DNA from: an uncultured Ruminiclostridium sp. | GTDB taxonomy: Bacteria > Bacillota > Clostridia > Oscillospirales > Ruminococcaceae | Reading direction: 5' to 3' | Assembly (NCBI GenBank): GCA_910579265.1 | Contig: CAJTTE010000014.1 | Location: 1-64,000 of the forward strand | Length of the DNA: 64,000 nt | Shown: in pieces, positions 62,690 to 64,000 of the stretch | How positions within the stretch are numbered: position 1 is the first letter of the stretch | How the letters are laid out: the number at the start of each line of letters is the position of its first letter | Translations under genes and position numbers: made by a program | The notes under the pieces: model-generated | Told to the model about the DNA's origin: nothing | Database searches by the model: none | The model's input: only the letters and a program-made list of their open reading frames with translations

Positions 62690-63304
62690 TCATTGCTGCT
62701 CCTGCGGATCTATTTCCCTTATAACACGGCACGGGTTTCCCGCAGCAAGAGAATTATCGGGAATATCACGGGTAACAACACTGCCCGCTCCGATAACACA
62801 ATTATTTCCTATTGAGACCCCACCGCATATAACGACATTGCTGGCTATCCAGCAGTCGTTCCCTATTGTGATTGGCTTACCGAATTCAATGTCATAAGGC
62901 TTCCCTTCATCATCGAACCTCATTCGCCTCATTAGAGGATTCATAAAATGGAGCGGCGTAGCCAGCGTACAATTAGGACCGAAAAAAACATTATCCCCTA
63001 TTGTTATGGGACAGGTATCAAGTACGGTAAAATTAAAGTTGGCATAAAAATTTTCACCGACCGAAGTAAATATACCGTAATCAAATTGAACGGGTGACTG
63101 CAAGAAAGTTCCTTTTCCTCTATTGGGAAGCAGTATATCGAGAATATCTCTTCTCAGATCCGCGTCGGTTTCCGAGCTTAAATTATACTGCTGCGAAAGC
63201 CTGTGAGCCCTTATTCTCAGCTCAGTAAGCTCCTTGTCAGAGGGATCGTAGAATTCACCTCTTAACATCTTATCCTTTTCCGTATCCGTAAAATCTTTTT
63301 TCAT
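62690..63304 (-). CDS. Maltose/galactoside O-acetyltransferase family protein (hexapeptide)
   Basis: About 204 residues from MKKDFTDTEKDKM, which follows GAGGAGG; an earlier in-frame ATG lacks a ribosome site. The N-terminal helix block (DKMLRGEFYDPSDKELTELRIRAHRL) is the Maa/LacA type. The left-handed beta-helix holds hexapeptide turns (ITIGDNVFFGPN, ITIGNDCWIASNVVICGGVSIGNNCVIGAGSVV) and the catalytic His in ATPLHFMNP. Transfers acetyl from acetyl-CoA to a sugar hydroxyl. Monocistronic. Confidence 0.92.
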   Translation of the reverse strand: MKKDFTDTEKDKMLRGEFYDPSDKELTELRIRAHRLSQQYNLSSETDADLRRDILDILLPNRGKGTFLQSPVQFDYGIFTSVGENFYANFNFTVLDTCPITIGDNVFFGPNCTLATPLHFMNPLMRRMRFDDEGKPYDIEFGKPITIGNDCWIASNVVICGGVSIGNNCVIGAGSVVTRDIPDNSLAAGNPCRVIREIDPQEQQ

Positions 63305-63493
63305 TAAAAACCTCCTCAATTAAAATTTACGGCATATCATGATCACAGGCTGCCGGAGGATGCCTGAAGCCGTCTAATACCGATCCCTGACCGAGCTAAA
63401 GAAGTAGTATGAATGAATGCTTAGCATGCTTTAATCAAGTCTACAGCCCTATTAATGATCGGTATAAAACGATATTCATATAATGCCTTTTAA

Positions 63494-63672
63494 TATTGCT
63501 CCACCAAGTAACTCTTGAAGAATTTGTGCGCTGAAGGGCTCGAAAGACAAGGAAGAAGAGCGCAGGAACATGCGCACATTTCAAGGGCTTCCGACGAAGT
63601 ATTTAGGCAGCCGGGCAAGCAGAAAAATTCAAGAGTTAATTTGAGTTAATTTGAGTTAATTGGGGAGCAATA
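63494..63672 (+). mobile_element. R2 element, copy 3, expanded
   Basis: TATTGCTCC / GGAGCAATA ends as in the other copies. GAGTTAATTT is repeated three times near the right end, lengthening the element to 179 bp, and the left internal part has lost a few bases. Confidence 0.8.
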
Positions 63673-63696
63673 ATATTGGATTAGTGTTTGGGGTGC

Positions 63697-63742
63697 GATC
63701 TCTTTTAAAACTGCGGGTATTACGTCAGTTTAAAAAGGGATT
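63697..63742. repeat. R4 repeat, copy 4
   Basis: GATCTCTTTTAAAACTGCGG...GTTTAAAAAGGGATT, directly after the R2 copy and preceded by GGATTAGTGTTTGGGGTGC as in other R4 surroundings. Confidence 0.75.
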
Positions 63743-64000
63743 GGTATCAGGATCCATACCGGGCAAATGAAATCCGTTTCTGGTATCCGACGCATAAACG
63801 CCTGACAGGTAAAATACTTAAAGTCAACCGTAGAATTAACGGCTTTGACGCAATTTTGACCTGTTTTTCCCGCACACTGACAAAACCTGCCCTTCACATA
63901 AAAGCGTTCGGATTTTCCGGCATATTTTAAAAAAAAGAAAAATTTCATTAAATCGTGTAAAGCCCTAAAGAAAGCTTACCCGCCGGAAAGAATCACGCAT

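Larger units (their letters stand above)
63305..64000. other. Right-hand end of window, repeats only
   Basis: No credible gene. ATACCGATC...GATCGGTAT at about 63380-63466 forms a loose R4-like outer pair around unrelated sequence. R2 and R4 copies follow. The frame at 63730-63948 lacks a ribosome site. Confidence 0.5.

Overview
The window looks like a chromosomal segment of a low-to-medium GC clostridial Firmicute of the Ruminococcus/Oscillospiraceae kind. The reasons are a secreted GH5 cellulase with an acidic Thr/Glu/Pro linker and a C-terminal wall-sorting-like tail, Shine-Dalgarno sequences of the AGGAGG type, an F-type ATPase operon with clostridial gene content, and the origin-proximal order (acetyltransferase)-mnmG-rsmG-noc-parA-parB-serS with perfect parS sites. 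No rRNA, tRNA, CRISPR array or intact transposase was found.

Layout. 1-3.3 kb: two cell-surface proteins with acidic repeats and the same NQPTG-type C-terminus, one of them a GH5 endoglucanase. 3.8-6.7 kb: an SDR/epimerase pair divergent from an AraC-type regulator. 7.5-8.7 kb: a FliB-like Cys-cluster methylase. 9.3-14.2 kb: a giant FtsX permease with a coiled-coil insert, plus its ATPase. 14.5-22.9 kb: a degenerate Amidase_6 protein with a 47-residue membrane partner, rsmI, a TrmN6-like methylase, a TrkH-type K+ channel, a polytopic membrane protein and a RING-like membrane protein. 23.2-27.7 kb: a frameshifted TIGR04076-like gene, then a heterodimeric ABC exporter behind a consensus promoter and an attenuator-like hairpin. 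30.7-37.8 kb: one very long cyclic beta-1,2-glucan synthase-like protein (GT84, glycoamylase-like and GH94 parts). 38.6-47.5 kb: the complete F1Fo ATPase operon with three non-canonical small genes in it. 47.7-51.2 kb: a secreted 164-residue protein followed by two half-size FtsX permeases and an ATPase, resembling a bacteriocin or peptide export/immunity cassette. 51.7-53.1 kb: a lipoprotein and a 72-residue helical protein. 53.4-63.3 kb: serS, parB, parA, noc, rsmG, mnmG and an acetyltransferase.

Most intergenic regions are filled by several families of short non-coding repeats, called R1-R6 here. R1 (178 bp, terminal inverted repeats, TTAA target duplication) is clearly mobile: one copy sits inside another repeat (R4), and an almost unaltered empty site for a second copy is also present. 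R2 (about 162 bp) lies twice between a stop codon and that gene's terminator. R5 (about 180 bp) carries a conserved internal hairpin. A separate array of about 100-bp units fills the noc-rsmG interval near the presumed origin, and a single stray unit lies 36 kb away in front of the ABC exporter.

The best candidates for something new are the secreted-protein/FtsX/ABC cassette, the TTAA-specific R1 elements, the origin-proximal 100-bp array, the two-carboxylate (probably Na+-binding) c-subunit, and the extra small genes inside the ATPase operon. All family assignments rest on motif reading by eye; no database search was possible.
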